From Hyphomicrobiales bacterium (GTDB taxonomy: Bacteria > Pseudomonadota > Alphaproteobacteria > Rhizobiales > Rhizobiaceae), in NCBI GenBank assembly GCA_900466575.1, contig UBMP01000020.1:186001-250000 (forward strand): 64,000 nucleotides of DNA, read 5' to 3'. The position numbers and the translations under genes are program-made. The notes below the pieces were generated by a model that was given only the letters and a program-made list of their open reading frames with translations, was not told the origin of the DNA and made no database searches. How positions within the stretch are numbered: position 1 is the first letter of the stretch; each line of letters opens with the position of its first letter. Below, in pieces: positions 44,538-53,885 of this stretch.

Positions 44538-45338
44538 TCAGTCGATCGCACCCGGCCCTCGAATGGCGTTCGGAGGGCACTTGCCGAGGATGATCATGCC
44601 GAGCACTTCGTCCTTGGTGACGTCGGTCGTCTTGGCATAGCCGACCACCTGGCCATTCTTCATCACGGCGACGCGATCTGCGAGATCGAAGACGTCGTGA
44701 ATATCGTGGCTGATGAGGAAGATGCCGATGCCGTCCTTCTTCAATTCCTTGATCAGTTCACCGACCTGCGCCGTCTCATGGGGGCCGAGCGCTGCCGTCG
44801 GCTCATCCATGATGAGGATGCGCGCGTTGAACAGGATGGCACGGGCAATCGCAACCGACTGGCGTTGGCCGCCCGAAAGCGCCTTCACGGGCTCCTTGAA
44901 ACGGCGGAAGTTGGGGTTCAGGCGGCCCATCACCTTGCGAGCCTCTGCTTCCATGGCGGCATCGTCCAGCGTGCCCCAGGTCGTGAGAAGTTCGCGTCCG
45001 AGGAACAGGTTCGCGGCGGCGTCAACATTGTCCGCGAGAGCAAGTGTCTGGTAGATCGTTTCGATGCCATATGCCTTTGCATCTCGTGGATTGCCGATCT
45101 GAACTTCTTCGCCATTGATCAGGATCTGGCCACCGTCGCGCGGATAGGCGCCGGAGAGGATCTTGATCAACGTCGATTTGCCAGCGCCGTTGTGACCGAG
45201 CAGGCCGACCACTTCACCGGGGAAGAGGTCGACGCTGGCATGGTCCACGGCTCTGATGCCGCCGAAGGCGATCGAGATGTCGCGCATTTCAACGAGCGGC
45301 GTTGCGCCGTTGTGAGGATTTCCGATGTTGGCGTTCAT
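44538..45338 (-). CDS. xylG: Xylose-type ABC transporter ATPase (single domain)
   Basis: This is a 266-residue, single-domain ATPase. I chose the ATG at 45338 because AAGGAGG lies at the ideal distance; the ATG at 45344 would overlap that site. Motifs are [30 protein letters not shown] and [13 protein letters not shown]. Unlike GguA it has one nucleotide-binding domain and must dimerise, as do FrcA/rhizobial XylG. It is the last gene of xylF-xylH-xylG, with its start 12 bases after the permease stop. Confidence 0.85.
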   Translation of the reverse strand: MNANIGNPHNGATPLVEMRDISIAFGGIRAVDHASVDLFPGEVVGLLGHNGAGKSTLIKILSGAYPRDGGQILINGEEVQIGNPRDAKAYGIETIYQTLALADNVDAAANLFLGRELLTTWGTLDDAAMEAEARKVMGRLNPNFRRFKEPVKALSGGQRQSVAIARAILFNARILIMDEPTAALGPHETAQVGELIKELKKDGIGIFLISHDIHDVFDLADRVAVMKNGQVVGYAKTTDVTKDEVLGMIILGKCPPNAIRGPGAID

Positions 45339-45349
45339 GTTCATCCTCC

Positions 45350-46678
45350 TTACTTGATGCGGCGGCGATAGACGGTGTCGAGCCAGACGGCGACGACGAG
45401 TACGCCACCCACGACCATCTGTTGCATGGCGGCTTCGAAGCCGATCAGCACCATGCCGGACTGCAGCGACTGCATGACGAGCGCGCCGAGTACGGCACCC
45501 CAGATCGTGCCGGAGCCGCCGGCGAGCGACGTGCCGCCGATGACGGCCGCCGCGATGACGTAAAGTTCGTCGATCTTGCCAAGATCGGCCGTGGCGGAAT
45601 TCAGGCGTGCCGAGGCAATAATGGCTGAGATGCCGACGAGCGTGCCCATCAGCGCAAACACCATGACGGTCATGCGCTTGGTGTTGATGCCAGCGAGCTC
45701 CGCGGCCTCGGGATTTCCACCGATGGCGAAGACGTACCGCCCGAAACGCGTCCGGTTGGCAATGAAGGTCATGACGATGAGCACCGCGCCGGCGACCAGA
45801 ACCGGAATGGCGAAGCCATGGCCCACAAACAGCCCGCCTTCGGGGATCGTGATGTTATGCGCTGCGGCATATTGCTTTACGATACCGACGGGCCAGGGGT
45901 AATTATTGGCGACATAGGCGGCCCCCAGCACCAAGACGGAACCGACGACGCCGATGAAGACTTCCGCCCAGACCGGACGACGCGGGAAGCCAAAACGCTT
46001 GCGCTGCTTGCGGCTGGAAAACAGCGAGAGCACGATGAGAACGCAAACCACTATGGCGACGATCCAGCTCGCCGTCACGCCGATGGAGCCGTAGGGTCCG
46101 CCGCCGATGAGTGCAAAGTTAGGGTCAACCGGAGAAATCGTTTCCCCCCGCGTGACCCACCAGGCCGCGCCACGCCAGACCAGCATGCCACCTAGCGTCA
46201 CGATGAAGGAGGGGATTTCGAGGTAGGCGACCAGCATGCCCTGAAATGCGCCGATCGCCGTGGCAACGACCAAGGCGACGAGGACCGCGAGAATCCAGAT
46301 CAATGGATGACCGAGGCCAAGACCGAGAACCTTTGGGAAAATCCACACCTGCGCTGCGCCGGTGATCATGGCGGTGACCCCCAGAACAGAACCGACCGAC
46401 AGGTCGATATGACGCGTGACGATGATCAGCACCATGCCGGTCGCCATGACGGCGATCGAGGCGGTCTGGACGGAAAGGTTCCAGAGGTTTCTGTAGGTAA
46501 GGAACGCACCATTTCCGTTGAAGATCATCCCATAGACGTGAAATCCAACCCAGATCAGAATAAGCGCGCCGAACATGCCAAGCATGCGCGCGTCAATCTC
46601 CGTTGCCCGCAGGAAGGCCGAGACAGGCCCCTCGCGGTCTTGGGTCGGGTGCGTTATGGCGGTCTGAGTCTGTGTCAA
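45350..46678 (-). CDS. xylH: Xylose-type ABC transporter permease
   Basis: This is a 442-residue, roughly ten-helix permease of the RbsC/XylH family. It begins at a TTG preceded by GGCAGGGG; the next ATG would fall at the edge of the first helix. [59 protein letters not shown] and [17 protein letters not shown] are the family signatures. It lies 168 bases after xylF, beyond an intrinsic terminator, so its level is likely lower than that of the binding protein. Confidence 0.88.
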   Translation of the reverse strand: MTQTQTAITHPTQDREGPVSAFLRATEIDARMLGMFGALILIWVGFHVYGMIFNGNGAFLTYRNLWNLSVQTASIAVMATGMVLIIVTRHIDLSVGSVLGVTAMITGAAQVWIFPKVLGLGLGHPLIWILAVLVALVVATAIGAFQGMLVAYLEIPSFIVTLGGMLVWRGAAWWVTRGETISPVDPNFALIGGGPYGSIGVTASWIVAIVVCVLIVLSLFSSRKQRKRFGFPRRPVWAEVFIGVVGSVLVLGAAYVANNYPWPVGIVKQYAAAHNITIPEGGLFVGHGFAIPVLVAGAVLIVMTFIANRTRFGRYVFAIGGNPEAAELAGINTKRMTVMVFALMGTLVGISAIIASARLNSATADLGKIDELYVIAAAVIGGTSLAGGSGTIWGAVLGALVMQSLQSGMVLIGFEAAMQQMVVGGVLVVAVWLDTVYRRRIK

Positions 46679-46793
46679 TGCCCCTGCCTCTCAAGCTTAT
46701 CGTTTTTGTTGGCTTTGCTGTCGCACTCGGATGCGTTAGGCCCCAGGACCAAGTCCCTGCGGGTCGGATGCCAGCAACAGCTGTACCTTCAAA

Positions 46794-46821
46794 AAACCGC
46801 GCCGCAGGAGCGACGCGGTTT
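46794..46821 (-). terminator. Attenuator after xylF
   Basis: Read on the minus strand, 8-bp arms (AAACCGCG / CGCGGTTT) with a 12-base loop run into TTTTTTG, a complete rho-independent signal 26 bases after the xylF stop. It lies inside the operon, so partial termination would favour binding-protein synthesis. Confidence 0.75.
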
Positions 46822-46846
46822 CCGGGTTTAAGAAAGCTCCGAAGGA

Positions 46847-47887
46847 TTAATCGCAAGCCTTCACGCTGCCGGCCTTGACGCCTGCGCAAGCGGTTGCCTT
46901 GTCGATCCATCCGGCCTTGATGACGTCGCCGAGTGTGTCCTTCGTGACGGCGAAGGGCTTGAGAAGAACGGCGTTCATCTCGACCTTGTGCGCGCCGTCC
47001 TTGAACTTCTGTACGTTCGGAACGGACGAGGCGTCCTTGCCGTCAGCGAGCATGAGGGCGGCTTCTGCAGCGGCCTTGCCGAGTTCGCGCGAATCCTTCC
47101 AGATCGAAACGGTCTGGGTGCCGAGCGCCACGCGGTTGATGGCGGCGGCGTCGCCGTCCTGGCCAGTGACCGGAACGGAGCCGGCGAGGCCCTGAGCGGA
47201 AAGAGCAGCCACAACACCGCCGGCCATGCCGTCGTTCTGCGAGAGAACGGCGTCAACCTTGTTGTTGTTGGCGGTCAGAATCTGCTCCATGTTCTTCTGG
47301 GCATTTTCCGGCTTCCAGCCATCAGACGAAGCTTCGCCAACGATCTTGATGGCGCCGGAATCGACCTTCGGCTTGATGACTTCCATCATGCCCTTGAGCA
47401 GGAAGGCGGAGTTCGGGTCGCCCTGGTCGCCCTTGATGATGGCGAAGTTGCCCTTGTCCTTCACCTTCATGACTTCCTCGGCCATCATCTTGCCGACGCC
47501 GACGTTGTTGAAGGTCATGTAGAGAACGCTCGGATCCTCGATCTGAACGTCATAGGCGATCGTCGGAATGCCTTCGTCCTTGGCCTTCTGAACGGCCGGC
47601 ATGATGGCTTCCGAATCCCACGGAACGATCAGCAGAACGTTGGCACCCTGCGAAATCAGCGATTCCACGTCGGTCAACTGCTTGGCGGCAGAGCCCTGGG
47701 CGTCTGCGGAGATGTACTTGTCGCCAGCGGCCTCAACGATCTTCTTGATGACGGCTTCGTCGCGCTTCCAGCGCTCTTCCTGGAAGATCTTCCAGGACAC
47801 GGCAATGGTCTTGCCAGCGGCGAAAACCGGGCTTGCCGCAGACATGACAAACACTGCGCCTGCAAGCGCAGCAGCAAATTTCTTCAT
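46847..47887 (-). CDS. xylF: D-xylose-type periplasmic binding protein
   Basis: This is a 346-residue protein; the ATG at 47887 follows GGGAGGACGTC and starts a signal peptide cleaved near VFAAG. The mature part has SWKIFQEERWKRDEAVIKK, ADAQGSAAKQLTDVESLISQGA, VQIEDPSVLYMTFNNVGVG and GQDGDAAAINRVALGTQT, matching rhizobial XylF rather than ChvE. The ERW segment is the ligand-contact region of xylose-binding proteins. It is the first gene of the transport operon and divergent from a ROK repressor, the usual xylose arrangement. Confidence 0.87.
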   Translation of the reverse strand: MKKFAAALAGAVFVMSAASPVFAAGKTIAVSWKIFQEERWKRDEAVIKKIVEAAGDKYISADAQGSAAKQLTDVESLISQGANVLLIVPWDSEAIMPAVQKAKDEGIPTIAYDVQIEDPSVLYMTFNNVGVGKMMAEEVMKVKDKGNFAIIKGDQGDPNSAFLLKGMMEVIKPKVDSGAIKIVGEASSDGWKPENAQKNMEQILTANNNKVDAVLSQNDGMAGGVVAALSAQGLAGSVPVTGQDGDAAAINRVALGTQTVSIWKDSRELGKAAAEAALMLADGKDASSVPNVQKFKDGAHKVEMNAVLLKPFAVTKDTLGDVIKAGWIDKATACAGVKAGSVKACD

Positions 47888-47962
47888 GACGTCCTCCCAA
47901 ATGCTCTCGAGCATCAAAAGCAAGAATGGCATGGGGACTCCCGACCCCAGCCTTGCAGAGAC

Positions 47963-47983
47963 TTTTTTTTAGCCTCAAAAAAA
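47963..47983. promoter_or_regulatory. Candidate ROK (XylR) operator
   Basis: Eight T and seven A flank AGCCTC in the 236-base gap between xylF and the ROK gene. NagC/Mlc/XylR-type ROK proteins recognise A/T tracts around a short GC-containing centre, and this is the only such symmetric element in the gap. The assignment is by resemblance only. Confidence 0.4.
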
Positions 47984-48123
47984 TAAGTGACACGCTTGTA
48001 TGTCTATGTCAAGATAAAAACACAATCCGCTAAGTTGCTGCAATGCAAATAGATTTTTGCGCTGCGGGAGGTTGTGGTATCGAGTATGGGGCGGCCTGGG
48101 GAGGGTCGTGCTCGGAGGATCGC

Positions 48124-49371
48124 ATGTCAAGCATCGTACGCCAGGATGACGTCCGGCGGTTGAATCAATTCGGACTTCTGCGCGCGCTCAGGCGGCACGG
48201 TCCGCTCTCCCGCACAGCGCTCAGTTCGTTGACGGGTCTGTCTCCCTCGACCGTGACCGTCATCACCAACAGCCTCATCGAGCGCGGCGTCCTGACGGAT
48301 CGTTTGCCCGAGACGTCGACCGTTAACAAGCGAGGGCGCCCGCAAGTGTTGATTGCGCCTAATGGCGCGCATGCAGCGATCGCCACCATTCGACTGGCGC
48401 GAGGCGTGGTGGAGGCGAGCCTGTTTGACTACGCGGGACGCGAGCTTGGTCGCCGTGAGTTGCGCCGTCGGACCCTCTCCCTTGCCCCCGACAGCATCCT
48501 TCGATTGATAGTGGAACTGATTGAGGGGCTCGCGGAGGAAACCGGCAGAAGTCGCGCGTCGATCGTGCGTATCGCCGTGGCCGTCGAAGGGATCGTGGAC
48601 AGCGCGGGGAGGCTGCTGCTGAGTACGCCCTTCGCCGATGTTCACGAAATGGATATCGCCGCGCTTCTGGAGGCGGAGTTCGGCGCAAGCGCCGAGGTCA
48701 TGAACGACTGCAACGCGGTCGCGGAAGGGCTGACCTGGACCGCGCCGGAAGCCTCGGGGGAGAACTTTGCCGCGTTGCTGATGGCCAATGGCGTGGGGCT
48801 TGGCCTTGCGATCAATGGCAAGATGCTCTCAGGGCCGAAGTCTTCCGGGATGGAATTCGGTCATATGATCTATAAGCCCGATGGTGCACTTTGCCGTTGC
48901 GGCCGTCGAGGCTGTATCGAAGCCTATGCCGGCATATATGCCATCCGACGTGCCGTTGCTGGAGAGGATCCCAATGTCGTCATCGAAGACGTTCCGGAAA
49001 ATGATACACTGGTAGATATCGTCGAGAAGGCACGTCGGTCCGACGGACCGGAGCGAAGGGCGCTGAGGGAAGCGGGCCGTGCTCTGGGCAACGGGTTGGT
49101 CAATCTCTTCACCCTTTTCGACAGTGTGCCCCTGATCATGGCGGGCGCATCGACCATCGCTCTTGAGTTCATGATGGATGAAATCAAGGCTGCGTTTGCC
49201 AACGAGAGTTTTGGGCGCCGGGTTGAGCCGGATATCGTTGATATTTATCCTGATGCGCCCAAACTGATGCGCCAGGGAGCTGTTCTCAAGGCGCTGGCAG
49301 CGTATGACATGTCTCTGCCGGATCAGGAGGAATTGGTAACCGAGGAAACCTTGGCAGGGGGCCGTGGTTGA
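48124..49371 (+). CDS. xylR: ROK-family transcriptional regulator, probable XylR
   Basis: This is a 415-residue protein starting at the ATG after GGAGGATCGC. The N-terminal winged helix (LLRALRRHGPLSRTALSSLTGLSPSTVT) is followed by a ROK sugar-binding domain. ROK signature elements are MANGVGLGLAINGKML, SGMEFGHMIY (GHxxV-type zinc/sugar His) and the zinc-binding CRCGRRGCIEAYAG. It is divergent from xylFHG, so it most likely represses the operon until D-xylose binds. No xylA/xylB genes are in the window. Confidence 0.85.
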   Translation: MSSIVRQDDVRRLNQFGLLRALRRHGPLSRTALSSLTGLSPSTVTVITNSLIERGVLTDRLPETSTVNKRGRPQVLIAPNGAHAAIATIRLARGVVEASLFDYAGRELGRRELRRRTLSLAPDSILRLIVELIEGLAEETGRSRASIVRIAVAVEGIVDSAGRLLLSTPFADVHEMDIAALLEAEFGASAEVMNDCNAVAEGLTWTAPEASGENFAALLMANGVGLGLAINGKMLSGPKSSGMEFGHMIYKPDGALCRCGRRGCIEAYAGIYAIRRAVAGEDPNVVIEDVPENDTLVDIVEKARRSDGPERRALREAGRALGNGLVNLFTLFDSVPLIMAGASTIALEFMMDEIKAAFANESFGRRVEPDIVDIYPDAPKLMRQGAVLKALAAYDMSLPDQEELVTEETLAGGRG

Positions 49372-49485
49372 GACCGGCCTCCATATCGCGAACAAACAGA
49401 ATTGCGCGTTCGGCAGGATTTTGAAACATTGATGCCGAATGGCATCAGTATGCGAAGCCGGGCGCTAAAGTGAGGAGACCCACCA

Positions 49486-50502
49486 TTGAAGATCATTTAT
49501 GATCCTTCGCCGCGGACGGCCGAGGAGATGTTCAGTCCGGAAGATTATTCATCTTTCCTCCGTGACCACGACGTAGCAGTATTTGAGGGTGGAGATCGCG
49601 ATGCGTTTTATGATCGACACCTGCCGGATTGCGAAATCCTGATGAGCCAGCAGCCTATGGATTCCGGACGACTGGACCAAGCCCGGAATCTGAAGGCGAT
49701 CTTCAATGTCGAGACGAACTTCCTGCCCAATATCGATTACGAAACCTGCTTTCAGCGCGGCATACATGTGCTTGCTCCAAGCGGCGTTTTCGCCCTTGCT
49801 GTGGCTGAGATGGGGCTTGGCATGGCGATAAGCCTCGCCAGAGGCATTCACAGCGAACACGCCCGTTTCTTGAACGGAAACGAGCGGTATGGGCTCGAGG
49901 GAAATTCCGAGGCGGAATTACTGACGCATTCGACATTCGGTTTCATCGGTTTCGGCGATCTGGGTCGCGCGCTCCATGCGCTGCTTCCGGGGTTTCGTCC
50001 CTCCGCGGTGCGTGTATTTGATCCCTGGCTGCCAGATGGGCATCTTCGGCGCCTGGGTGTCGAGCCGGCTTCCTTGGATGAGGTGCTGTCGAAGAGCCGC
50101 TTCGTCTTTGTTGTCGCTTCGATTACGACAGACAATCGCCACTTGCTGAACCGCGAGAAACTGAACCTCATGCAGACGGGAGCCTCGCTGATATTGCTCA
50201 GTCGTGCTGCGGTTCTGGATTTCGAGGCGCTGGCCGAAATTGCGCCGAGCGGCATGATCCGGTTTGCCACGGATGTCTTTCCCGAGGAACCGGTCGCTGC
50301 AGATGATCCAGTCAGAAGGTTGCCAAACGTTCTTTTCTCGCCGCACCGTGCCGGCGCGTTGACCTCGGCGCTGCAGGAAATCGGTAAGCGCGTGCTGGAA
50401 GACGTCGACCTGATCGCGCGGGGCCTGCCGCCAGTTGCCTGTCGTCGGGCCGAACGCGAGACGGTCATGCGGATGCGCAGCAAGCCGATCGAAAAGACCT
50501 GA
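49486..50502 (+). CDS. D-2-hydroxyacid dehydrogenase family protein
   Basis: This is a 338-residue protein with a TTG start supported by GAGGAGACC. The NAD-binding fold is GFIGFGDLGRALHALL, and the catalytic triad positions are Arg in LLSRAAVLD, Glu in DVFPEEPVA and His in SPHRAGALT. It reduces a 2-keto acid or oxidises a D-2-hydroxyacid; the specific substrate is not readable. It is downstream of the ROK gene on the same strand (114-base gap), and its stop abuts the stop of the convergent acetyltransferase with no base between. Confidence 0.85.
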   Translation: MKIIYDPSPRTAEEMFSPEDYSSFLRDHDVAVFEGGDRDAFYDRHLPDCEILMSQQPMDSGRLDQARNLKAIFNVETNFLPNIDYETCFQRGIHVLAPSGVFALAVAEMGLGMAISLARGIHSEHARFLNGNERYGLEGNSEAELLTHSTFGFIGFGDLGRALHALLPGFRPSAVRVFDPWLPDGHLRRLGVEPASLDEVLSKSRFVFVVASITTDNRHLLNREKLNLMQTGASLILLSRAAVLDFEALAEIAPSGMIRFATDVFPEEPVAADDPVRRLPNVLFSPHRAGALTSALQEIGKRVLEDVDLIARGLPPVACRRAERETVMRMRSKPIEKT

Positions 50503-51342
50503 TCAACCGAGTTCGAGGGTCGTTATCCCGAATATCCCGCGCATATCCAGTTGGGGAGGGGTGCCGAGATACATACGCGCCGTCTCGAAACCCGGCTGGA
50601 AGCCGAGTTTCTCCAACTGGAAGGCGAAGGACGTCTGTGTCTCGGGGACGTCGATGTGAACAACGGCTCCGTTCGAAACGGTCCCGCAAGATCGAAGAAG
50701 AGCAAGAGCGGTCTCCTCATCGCAGGCAAACAGCGGACCGATCTTGAAACCTTCGATACAGGCGCGAATAACCACGTAGCCCCTGACGCCTTTATCGCCT
50801 CTGGCAATAAATGCATATCGGGGTGGCGCAATCCATTTCCGGAGAAACGCAGGCCTGGCGGTCGGGAAGAAGTCGCGGTCAAATGGCCCTATTTCCGAGA
50901 AATCAGGCAATATTGACACTCGGCCATTGGTCGCCGGCGCGTGCCATGTGCATTTGCCGCTCCATCGCCTGCTGTCATAGGCCTTGCGAAATCCCATCCT
51001 CATATAATTGGACTGCTGCGCCGGGACTCCATCCAGCCCGATCGTCCTGCCCGCAAGATGGGTCATAGCAGCATTCCAGACTTTTAATCCAAAGCCCTGA
51101 CCACGAAATTTGGGATGTGTGATGTATAGTCCGATAAAACCGAATGTTTCACCGTAAGACACAGCGGCGATTCCGGAAGCCAGTTCTCCATCGACGAAAC
51201 ATCCCAGGAACCCCTGCCGGTCAGCCTCAAAGAAGGCCTCGGCGTCATGGGGTGATGGGTTCCATCCCTCGTGAGCCGCCCAGTCGACGAGGCGAGACAC
51301 GTCTTCCAACCCCAATGTGCGCATGTCCACGTGGCGGCTCAT
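50503..51342 (-). CDS. GNAT acetyltransferase with second C-terminal domain
   Basis: This is a 279-residue protein starting at MSRHVDMRTLGLEDVSRLVDWA. The GNAT acetyl-CoA loop is ITHPKFRGQGFGLKVWNAA (R/Q-x-x-G-x-G/A), followed by a MRMGFRKAYDSRRW strand. The last 130 residues form the Acetyltransf_18-like (YitH-type) domain with a conserved Cys/Asp pattern. The ATG overlaps the racemase stop (CTATGA), so the two are co-translated. The substrate is probably a small amine or amino acid handled by the transporter operon, by inference. Confidence 0.8.
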   Translation of the reverse strand: MSRHVDMRTLGLEDVSRLVDWAAHEGWNPSPHDAEAFFEADRQGFLGCFVDGELASGIAAVSYGETFGFIGLYITHPKFRGQGFGLKVWNAAMTHLAGRTIGLDGVPAQQSNYMRMGFRKAYDSRRWSGKCTWHAPATNGRVSILPDFSEIGPFDRDFFPTARPAFLRKWIAPPRYAFIARGDKGVRGYVVIRACIEGFKIGPLFACDEETALALLRSCGTVSNGAVVHIDVPETQTSFAFQLEKLGFQPGFETARMYLGTPPQLDMRGIFGITTLELG

Positions 51343-52085
51343 AGCGCAAGCAGTTGCTGCGGTGCAAACGAGGAGAGGGTGCCAAGATAGGCTTTTGCGA
51401 CGGGCGTTGCATAGGCTCCGCGCTTGGCGGTGCTTAGGCCGAGCGCTACCAACCCCTCCGCCTGCTTCACGGCCGCGGCGACCCCGTCGATGATGGGAAT
51501 GCCGAACTCGCGCCGCAAGTCCATCGTCAGGTCCGCCATACCCGCGCACCCCAGAACGATAGCTTCGGATTTATCCTCGCGAAGCGCCGCAGCGATTTCA
51601 TTGCGCAACCGGTCGCGCGCATTGGATTGGGGGTCTTCGAGAGACAGAACCGGGATGTCTGCCGCGCGCACATTGCAGCGGCCGGCCATGCCATAGCGAT
51701 GCACCAGTCCTTCCAGCGGCAGGCGCGACCGTTCCATGGTTGTCACGATCGTGAAACGCTGCGCGATGAAGGCCGTGGCTGACAGCGCGGCTTCGCAAAT
51801 GCCGATGACCGGCATATGGGCAAGCGCGCGTGCTGCATCGAGGCCCGTGTCATCGAAACAGGCGATGATTGCGGCATTTGCGCCAGCCTTTTCACCCTTG
51901 GCGATCTCCAGCAGAAGGCCGGGCAGTGCCAGCGCCTCATCATAATAGCCCTCAATGGAGGCTGGTCCCATGGTGGAGGTCACCGCCGCGATATCGGTTG
52001 TCGCGTTGCGCACGCGATTTGCCGCGTCGGCGATCTTCTCTGTCATGGATGCGGTAGTATTGGGATTGACCACAAGCAGTTTCAT
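51339..52085 (-). CDS. Asp/Glu/hydantoin racemase family protein
   Basis: This is a 248-residue protein with the pseudo-symmetric two-cysteine layout: first Cys in AAIIACFDDTGLDAAR (about 75) and second in EAIVLGCAGMADL (about 182). NPNTTASMT at the N terminus is typical of the hydantoin/allantoin racemase branch. Cofactor-independent racemisation of a hydantoin, an amino acid or a related compound is expected. It ends the ABC transporter genes and overlaps the acetyltransferase gene. The transporter therefore probably imports a chiral nitrogen compound. Confidence 0.85.
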   Translation of the reverse strand: MKLLVVNPNTTASMTEKIADAANRVRNATTDIAAVTSTMGPASIEGYYDEALALPGLLLEIAKGEKAGANAAIIACFDDTGLDAARALAHMPVIGICEAALSATAFIAQRFTIVTTMERSRLPLEGLVHRYGMAGRCNVRAADIPVLSLEDPQSNARDRLRNEIAAALREDKSEAIVLGCAGMADLTMDLRREFGIPIIDGVAAAVKQAEGLVALGLSTAKRGAYATPVAKAYLGTLSSFAPQQLLAL

Positions 52086-52091
52086 GTCGAG

Positions 52092-52910
52092 TCACGCCTT
52101 GCTGCGCCGGCGGTTCATGAAGACGATAATGCCCAATGCGCTGCCGATGATGATGAAGGAGAAGAGGGTGGTCATAGTACCAAGCGCGTAGAGGACCGGC
52201 GTCGTCACATTGGTCGTCATGCCGTAGATTTCCAGCGGCAGCGTATTGTAGGTGCCAGCCGTCATCAGCGTTCGGGCGAACTCATCATAGGAAAGTGTGA
52301 AGCCGAAGAGACCGACGCCAATCAGGCTGGGGAGGATCATCGGTAGAACGACAAAGCGGAATGTTTGCCACGATGTTGCGCCCAGGTCGCGGGCGGCCTC
52401 CTCATAGGACGGCGAGAAGCGGTTGAAGATGGCGAACATGATCAGCACGCCGAAGGGCAATGTCCAGGTCAGATGCGCGCCGAAGCCGGAGGAATACCAC
52501 GCGGGCGCCAAACCCAGTTGCTGAAACAAGACGCCGATCCCGAGGCTGATGATGATGGAAGGGACCACGAGGCTGGCCACGGCGAGGTAGAAGAGGGCCG
52601 TCGCACCATAGAATTTCCGCCGAAAGGCGAGGCCTGCCAGAAGCGATACCACTACAGTGACGATCATCACCATGAAGCTGAGTGTGAAGGAGCGCTGGAA
52701 GGCGCCACCAAAGTCGCCCACGGCCTGCGTTTCAAACAGGTTTGCGAACCAGTGCAGCGACGCGCCGTTCATGGGGAATGTCAGGCCACCGTTCGGTCCC
52801 TGGAAAGAGAGAATGAAAATTGCCGACATCGGACCGTAAAGAAACAGCACGAAGAGAGCAAAGAAGGCGGCGAGAATATAGAATTCGCGGGGTCGCTTTT
52901 CTGAATGCAT
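52092..52910 (-). CDS. ABC transporter permease, PotC-like
   Basis: This is a 272-residue, six-helix permease of the spermidine/putrescine type. The EAA loop is EEAARDLGATSWQTFRFVVLPMILPSLIGV. The start has AAGGAG nine bases upstream, inside the preceding permease's stop region. It pairs with the permease at 52914-53819 and is separated from the racemase by six bases. Confidence 0.88.
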   Translation of the reverse strand: MHSEKRPREFYILAAFFALFVLFLYGPMSAIFILSFQGPNGGLTFPMNGASLHWFANLFETQAVGDFGGAFQRSFTLSFMVMIVTVVVSLLAGLAFRRKFYGATALFYLAVASLVVPSIIISLGIGVLFQQLGLAPAWYSSGFGAHLTWTLPFGVLIMFAIFNRFSPSYEEAARDLGATSWQTFRFVVLPMILPSLIGVGLFGFTLSYDEFARTLMTAGTYNTLPLEIYGMTTNVTTPVLYALGTMTTLFSFIIIGSALGIIVFMNRRRSKA

Positions 52911-52913
52911 ATC

Positions 52914-53819
52914 TTAGAGCTCCTTGCGTATGTCGACGACGCGAAGGATCGCCGCGACCATCAGCAGGACGACGATGAGCAGAACCACGGCATTGGCGGC
53001 AGCGGCCGGATACTGCAGCAGCGACATCTGGTTCTTCATCATCAACGCCACCGATGCACTCTGCCCGCCCGACATGACCTGAACAGTGGAGAAATCCGCC
53101 ATGACGAGTGTCACGACGAAGATTGTCCCGATTGCCATTCCGGGCTTTGCGAGCGGAATGATGACATTTGTCAGTATCTGCCAGGCCGAAGCGCCGCCAT
53201 CGCGGGCCGCTTCGATGAGCGACTTATCGATACGCATCAAGGTGTTAAAGATGGGCGTGACCATGAAGAGCGTATAAAGATGCACCATGGCGAGGACGAC
53301 GGCGAAATCTGAGTAGAGCAGCCACTCGATCGGCTCCGGTACGATGCCGGCTTTCACAAGGGCTGTGTTCACGAGGCCGTTTCGTCCGAGAACCGGAATC
53401 CAGGAAATCATGCGAATGATATTGGACGTCATGAACGGCACGGTGCAGACGAGGAACAGGACCATCTGCATTGCTGCCGTGCGGACATGAAAGGCCAGGA
53501 AATAGGCAACCCAGAAACCGATGACGAGGGTCAGAACCCAGACGATCGCCGCGAATTTCAGCGTGTTGAGGTAGGTTTTCCAGGTCACCCAGGAGCCGAG
53601 CGTATCCACATAGTTCATGCTGATGAAATCGGGATACATCTGCGCAAAATCGTAATCCCAAAAGCTGACCACGAGGATCATCAGGATTGGCAGTAGCAGG
53701 AAACCGCCAAGGATCAATGTCAGCGGCGCGGCCTGCAGATAGGGCGGCAGCCAGCCGGGCAGCCGGTATTCCCGTTTCGGCTTGCCGTCGCCAGCGCCGA
53801 TCAGCCTCACAGTCACCAT
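52914..53819 (-). CDS. ABC transporter permease, PotB-like
   Basis: This is a 301-residue permease with the EAA loop EAARDGGASAWQILTNVIIPLAKPGMAIG and the NIIRMISWIPVLGRNGLVN segment of PotB proteins. A charged N-terminal tail precedes the first helix. Four bases separate it from the next permease. An attenuator hairpin lies upstream, after the binding-protein gene. Confidence 0.88.
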   Translation of the reverse strand: MVTVRLIGAGDGKPKREYRLPGWLPPYLQAAPLTLILGGFLLLPILMILVVSFWDYDFAQMYPDFISMNYVDTLGSWVTWKTYLNTLKFAAIVWVLTLVIGFWVAYFLAFHVRTAAMQMVLFLVCTVPFMTSNIIRMISWIPVLGRNGLVNTALVKAGIVPEPIEWLLYSDFAVVLAMVHLYTLFMVTPIFNTLMRIDKSLIEAARDGGASAWQILTNVIIPLAKPGMAIGTIFVVTLVMADFSTVQVMSGGQSASVALMMKNQMSLLQYPAAAANAVVLLIVVLLMVAAILRVVDIRKEL

Positions 53820-53851
53820 GGTCCCGAACTCCGGTTTCGTCGGTAAAAGGA

Positions 53852-53877
53852 GCGCCGCCCTCGTGAAAGGGCGGCGC
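53852..53877 (-). terminator. Attenuator after the binding-protein gene
   Basis: Perfect 10-bp arms (GCGCCGCCCT / AGGGCGGCGC, 6-base loop); on the minus strand it is followed by CCTTTTACC. Located between the binding-protein stop and the first permease, it should reduce transcription of the permeases, racemase and acetyltransferase. Confidence 0.7.
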
Positions 53878-53885
53878 AGATGGCA

